This document shows, piece by piece, positions 63,949 to 64,000 of a stretch of DNA of 64,000 nucleotides (the stretch's first letter is position 1; every line of letters begins with the position of its first letter). Source of the stretch: Ceratobasidium sp. AG-K (lineage: Eukaryota > Basidiomycota > Agaricomycetes > Cantharellales > Ceratobasidiaceae); assembly GCA_037039685.1 (NCBI GenBank), contig JAWNGF010000010.1, positions 1,240,001 through 1,304,000 of the forward strand, written 5' to 3'. Both the position numbers and the translations under genes were made by a program. The notes beneath the pieces are model-generated. The model made no database searches and had not been told where the DNA came from. It saw nothing but the letters and a program-made list of their open reading frames with translations.

Positions 63949-64000
63949 AGCCCATCCAGGTCCCCTAGACAGACTCTTGGGGGGGAGTAATGTTGTGAGC

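Larger units (their letters stand above)
54685..64000 (+). mobile_element. A4: degraded family A element, split by a solo B LTR and B3
   Basis: Pieces 54685-54975, 55391-56690 and 63636-64000: integrase from before its second catalytic Asp, chromodomain, ORF3, polypurine tract (GGGGGGGAGTAA) and the first 10 bp of the 3' LTR (63991-64000). LTR, gag and the first two thirds of pol are absent, replaced by the B1 junction. More diverged and CpG-poorer than A1-A3 and A5, hence older. Confidence 0.9.

Noticed and set aside
1..64000. CRISPR arrays, operons, rRNA or tRNA genes
   Set aside because: None seen; the introns, LTR elements and transposase families are eukaryotic.

Overview
The window looks like transposon-rich chromatin of a filamentous basidiomycete, probably an agaricomycete (a Rhizoctonia-like fungus would fit, but I cannot prove the genus). 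The reasons are the ~50-nt introns with GTRNGY donors and CTAAC-type branch sites, a Plavaka-type DNA transposase, a DUF6532-like partner gene, Ty3/gypsy elements with C-terminal chromodomains, and widespread CpG-to-TpG decay. No ordinary host gene, tRNA or rRNA was seen. Almost every base belongs to nested mobile elements.

Three Ty3/gypsy families are present. Family A (about 7.2 kb, 455-bp LTRs) encodes Gag, a Pol with chromodomain, and an unrecognised third ORF (ORF3). Family B (about 6.95 kb, ~413-bp LTRs) encodes two leader ORFs, Gag and Pol with chromodomain. Family C is represented by one LTR, its leader and a Gag. Layout: A1 (minus, runs off the left edge, 1-4898); unassigned 4899-5573; C (plus, from 5574) split by a solo A LTR (6412-6907), A2 (plus, 7810-15036) and A3 (minus, 15733-22960); B1 (minus, 22981-29159 plus 53930-54684). 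B1 is split by a 24.8-kb DNA transposon (29160-53925). That transposon is itself split by B2 (minus, 32066-39014) and A5 (minus, 43293-50516). To the right lies A4 (plus, degraded, 54685-64000), split by a solo B LTR (54976-55390) and B3 (plus, 56691-63635).

The DNA transposon has imperfect ATCAG/CTGAT ends, a GATC duplication made from B1 sequence, subterminal GTAGATCTAC-like palindromes, a Plavaka-like transposase (39856-43262, plus) and a divergently transcribed DUF6532-like gene (39671 to 29531, minus). It also carries a 5'-truncated, intron-containing fragment of a P-type Ca2+-ATPase gene (about 51361-53395). Its pre-insertion length would be about 10.6 kb.

The retroelements share one expression and replication logic. 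The 12 nt lying 33-34 bp downstream of the start of the LTR TATA box are perfectly complementary to a primer-binding site 2 nt inside the 5' LTR, in all three families, which is the signature of Tf1-type self-priming. Gag and Pol are in -1 relation behind a GGGAAAA heptamer and a stem in both A and B. In family B a 50-nt intron joins a terminal A to TG, creating the start codon of a leader ORF that otherwise has no ATG. That leader ORF is followed by a second candidate -1 site (CCCTTTT). Many copies carry CGA-to-TGA stops, consistent with deamination of methylated CpG. A5 is the most intact copy; A2 is also open in all reading frames.
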